Assembly: GCF_035938995.1 (NCBI RefSeq)
Contig: NZ_DASZGI010000143.1
Location: 1 to 18,547, forward strand
Origin: DASZGI01 sp035938995
GTDB lineage: Bacteria > Actinomycetota > Actinomycetes > Streptomycetales > Catenulisporaceae
Direction: 5' to 3'
Length of the DNA: 18,547 nucleotides
Shown here piece after piece: positions 15,080 through 18,547 of the stretch (the first letter of the stretch is position 1; the number at the start of each line of letters is the position of its first letter). A program made the position numbers and the translations under genes. The notes under the pieces are model-generated. The model did not search any database. It was given only the letters and a program-made list of their open reading frames with translations, and was not told where the DNA came from.

Positions 15080-15093
15080 TACGCTCACGAACC
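15080..15093 (+). promoter_or_regulatory. putative -10 box for a leaderless argA-like transcript
   Basis: TACGCT (15080-15085) lies 8 nt before GTG 15094 and no Shine-Dalgarno precedes the start. The geometry resembles that at lysS and the flavohaemoglobin gene. No -35 is recognised. Confidence 0.35.
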
Positions 15094-15600
15094 GTGGAAG
15101 ACGTCACCATCCGGCGGGCGCGCACCGCCGACGTTCCGGCCATTCGCGACCTGGTCGACGTGTACGCGTCGGACCGCATTCTCCTGGACAAGCCCGTGGT
15201 GACGCTATATGAGGACATTCAGGAGTTTTGGGTCGCCGAACGTGATATCGACGCGGCCGTGGTCGGTTGTGGCGCATTGCACGTGATGTGGCGCGACTTA
15301 GCAGAGGTGCGTACGCTCGCGGTCGACCGGAGGTTCACTGGCCTCGGCATCGGGCACGCGATTGTGGAAAAACTTCTGGGCACCGCCTCATGGCTGGGAG
15401 TACGCAGGGTGTTCTGCCTAACCTTCGAGACCGCTTTCTTCACGGCACACGGATTCCAGCCACTCGACGAGAGCCCGGTGGGTCCCGAGGTCGCCATGGA
15501 ACTGTTGCGGTCAGCCGACGAAGGTATCGCCGAGTTCCTCGATCTGGAGCGGGTGAAGCCGAACACATTGGGTAACACCCGCATGCTGCGGCTGTTGTAG
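15094..15600 (+). CDS. argA: GNAT amino-acid N-acetyltransferase (ArgA-like)
   Basis: This 168-aa protein is a short, stand-alone GNAT enzyme of the actinobacterial ArgA type, which acetylates L-glutamate (or glutamine) with acetyl-CoA at the start of arginine synthesis. Recognisable parts are IRRARTADVPAI, the hallmark TLYEDIQEFWVAE, VGCGALHVMW, the acetyl-CoA loop RFTGLGIG (residues 80-87), LTFETAFFTAHGF and the C-terminal VKPNTLGNTRML. These match my memory of mycobacterial Rv2747. Classical ArgA has an additional amino-acid kinase domain, which is absent here as expected for this subfamily. It starts at GTG 15094 without a ribosome-binding site. It is followed by lsr2 and clpC, a neighbourhood I recall from other actinomycetes. 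Confidence 0.88.
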   Translation: MEDVTIRRARTADVPAIRDLVDVYASDRILLDKPVVTLYEDIQEFWVAERDIDAAVVGCGALHVMWRDLAEVRTLAVDRRFTGLGIGHAIVEKLLGTASWLGVRRVFCLTFETAFFTAHGFQPLDESPVGPEVAMELLRSADEGIAEFLDLERVKPNTLGNTRMLRLL

Positions 15601-15661
15601 CGGGGGCCCGCGCGGGGGCGCACGGTTCAATGGGATGCCAAATTCTGCCAACCGAGTTGAA

Positions 15662-15690
15662 TTGCCCGCGCAAATGCGCTTGTCTAGTCC
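15662..15690 (+). promoter_or_regulatory. possible lsr2 promoter with small dyad
   Basis: TTGCCC (15662-15667) and TAGTCC (15685-15690) are separated by 17 bp, with the dyad GCGCAAATGCGC (15668-15679) in the spacer. The 120 bp before lsr2 are noticeably richer in A/T than the rest of the window, which would suit binding by Lsr2 itself. Both hexamers are imperfect. Confidence 0.3.
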
Positions 15691-15721
15691 CGGGATGGCT
15701 AACCGCGCGAAAGGGACGATG

Positions 15722-16063
15722 GTGGCGCAGAAGACAGTAGTTGTGATGACCGATGACCTCACCGGGGGCGACGCAACTCAGACGATCCATTTCAGTCTTG
15801 ACAACAACGAGTACGTGATCGACCTCAACGACAAGAACGCCGCCGCGTTGCGCGCGGATTTCGACAAGTACATCGAGGCCGGGCGCAAGCACCGGGCGGA
15901 CGCGGGCTCGGCCCGGCCCCGGCGCGGCGCGGCGGTCCGCGGACCGGCCTCCGGCGTGGACACCGCGGCGGTCCGGGAGTGGGCCAGGGACAACGGGCAC
16001 GAGGTCAGCGAGCGGGGCCGGGTCTCGAAGAAGATCATCGACGCCTATCTCGCGGCCAGCTAA
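15722..16063 (+). CDS. lsr2: Lsr2 nucleoid-associated protein
   Basis: Lsr2 is the actinobacterial H-NS-like protein that bridges DNA and silences A/T-rich, often acquired, genes. The 113-aa product has the N-terminal oligomerisation domain (MAQKTVVVMTDDLTGG, then IHFSLDNNEYVIDLNDKNAAALR), a basic linker rich in Arg and Pro, and the C-terminal DNA-binding domain REWARDNGHEVSERGRVS. In that domain the RGR motif inserts into the minor groove. GTG 15722 is chosen because it gives the family's MAQK start with AAGGG 6 nt upstream; ATG 15719 adds one residue. Its 3' end overlaps the convergent gene by 4 bp. Confidence 0.95.
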   Translation: MAQKTVVVMTDDLTGGDATQTIHFSLDNNEYVIDLNDKNAAALRADFDKYIEAGRKHRADAGSARPRRGAAVRGPASGVDTAAVREWARDNGHEVSERGRVSKKIIDAYLAAS

Positions 16064-16560
16064 CGGCTCACCTGGCCGCGGCGGCGGCTCAGCGCGTGGC
16101 GGGAGCAGGACTCGGCGATCGCGGCCAGCAGGGCGATCACCTCGGGGGGGACCGCCAGCGGGTCGTGCAGCCAGTGGTTCCGGGAGGGAGCCGGGACCCG
16201 GTCGCCGGGCCCGTGCGCGGTGAGGCCGAGATCGATCCCGCCCCAGTCGAGCCAGTCGAGCAGCTCCGGCAGATCGTCACGGGCGCCGGGAGCGACGAAG
16301 AACAGGCACTTCTCCGGCTGCGCCAGGGCCACCGGGCCCGGAGCGAGCGCGGCCTGGCCGTATCCGATCAGCCGGCGCAGGGCACCGCGGCCGGCCTCCT
16401 CGGGGACCTCCAGCACATCGAAGTCGCGGCCCACCGGCAGCCACAGCCGGCCTTGGGCGTCGCGCTCCACGGCCCAGCCGCGCCGGAGTGTGTACCACTC
16501 CTCCAGGGCGTCCAGGGCGGGCACGGGAACACTCTCCGCGGACACAGCGTTGGTCAACAT
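16060..16560 (-). CDS. small protein resembling a degenerate primase-polymerase N-terminal domain
   Basis: The 166-aa product contains WLPVGRDFDVLEVPEEAGRG, GPVALAQPEKCLFFVAPGA, LLDWLDWGGIDLG, GDRVPAPSRNHW and a final helical part with paired charged residues. This order resembles the N-terminal domain of bifunctional primase/polymerases of actinomycete mobile elements, and from memory a similar stand-alone protein sits between lsr2 and clpC in Streptomyces. The catalytic acidic set is not convincingly present, so it is probably not an active polymerase. ATG 16560 is preferred because AGGG lies 5 nt upstream; ATG 16602 would add 14 residues without a ribosome-binding site. Its stop (TAG, 16060-16062) overlaps the lsr2 stop. 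It is divergent from clpC. Confidence 0.65.
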   Translation of the reverse strand: MLTNAVSAESVPVPALDALEEWYTLRRGWAVERDAQGRLWLPVGRDFDVLEVPEEAGRGALRRLIGYGQAALAPGPVALAQPEKCLFFVAPGARDDLPELLDWLDWGGIDLGLTAHGPGDRVPAPSRNHWLHDPLAVPPEVIALLAAIAESCSRHALSRRRGQVSR

Positions 16561-16925
16561 GCAGGCCCTAGTGGTGGGGTGTGGGAACGTGGCGGCACTC
16601 ATGGCGTTTCACGGATTCTTCAGCCGCGTTTTGCCTTCTCTGTTGGCGTCGCAGCCAAACGTAGAGTAAGCCGGGGCCGCCCGCGAGGGTTCGGCGCCGC
16701 GCCGTTCGCTTCAGGCGTACAGCGGCCGGGCGTTACCAGGCTGAAGTGCGGGAACACCTGATCAGACAGGGTGCAACACCGACCACGCACCGTGTACCGC
16801 CACTCCACGGGGCGAGCATTCCCGTAGGGTCCGTCTCCAGGCGGGACTAGCATTCGGAAGGACAGGCCGGGTGCAGTTGCAGGGAATCCCGGCACTGCCC
16901 GACCGCTCCGGGGAGCGAGAAGAAG
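16561..16925. other. 365-bp divergent intergenic region before clpC
   Basis: No convincing gene is seen. It contains a ClgR-type box (16704-16717) and two TANNNT hexamers on the plus strand, TAGGGT (16825-16830) and TAGCAT (16848-16853), either of which could be the clpC -10 with a leader of roughly 65-90 nt. A GTG at 16871 preceded by GGAAGGA opens a frame that runs into clpC out of frame; it looks incidental. The region also must hold the promoter of the minus-strand gene, which is not recognised. Confidence 0.5.
16704..16717 (+). promoter_or_regulatory. ClgR-type operator upstream of clpC
   Basis: GTTCGC (16704-16709), five bases, then GCG (16715-16717) matches the published ClgR consensus GTTCGC-N5-GCG. 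In Streptomyces ClgR activates clpC, clpP and lon genes. The site is about 120-145 bp upstream of the candidate -10 boxes, suitable for an activator but somewhat distant. A 9-base match has an appreciable chance frequency, but the position before clpC supports it. Confidence 0.55.

Positions 16926-18547
<1,622 letters not shown>

Overview
The window is high-GC, gene-dense DNA with many GTG/TTG starts, 4-bp ATGA/GTGA gene overlaps and several start codons sitting 7-8 nt after a TANNNT box. Together with Lsr2, ClpC, a DUF2520-panC-nadB-nadC-coaX-lysS run and a short actinobacterial-type ArgA, this points to an actinomycete (Actinomycetota) chromosome. The genus cannot be fixed from the sequence; a non-Streptomyces lineage such as Catenulisporales is only a guess.

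Layout. (1) 1-1088, minus: the N-terminal part of a FUSC-type membrane protein, cut by the window edge. (2) 1248-8510, plus: a cofactor and tRNA-charging run. It holds a Rossmann/DUF2520 reductase (candidate ketopantoate reductase), panC, nadB, nadC, coaX, lysS and a 54-aa membrane protein. Most junctions in the first half overlap, and two of them carry tiny bridging ORFs. A hairpin at 8534-8557 closes the run. (3) 8575-15012: a respiration/stress block. It holds an M56 metalloprotease and a BlaI-type repressor (minus), a cydAB quinol oxidase without cydCD, a flavohaemoglobin-like protein, and an M48 membrane metalloprotease. (4) 15094-18547: argA-like acetyltransferase, lsr2, a convergent gene resembling a degenerate primase-polymerase N-terminal domain, and the first 540 codons of clpC with a ClgR-type box upstream.

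How the genes fit together. The DUF2520 protein and PanC would feed pantothenate to CoaX for CoA synthesis. NadB and NadC supply two of the three de novo NAD steps (nadA is not here). The BlaI-M56 pair stands divergently from cydAB, with a perfect 11-bp inverted repeat between them, so one signal-responsive repressor could control both its own operon and the bd-type oxidase. CydAB and a flavohaemoglobin side by side suggest a response to low oxygen, nitric oxide or other respiratory poisons.

The most unusual observation is a three-copy element, all on the plus strand, upstream of cydAB (9981-10083), upstream of the M48 gene (13896-14009) and between the M48 gene and argA (15032-15076). The copies share short core motifs (GAAAGA, CTACA, a 5-nt bulge, then GCC). 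Their outer stems differ in sequence but stay paired. I do not recognise this as a known riboswitch or ribozyme; it may be a new cis-acting RNA family or a structured intergenic repeat.
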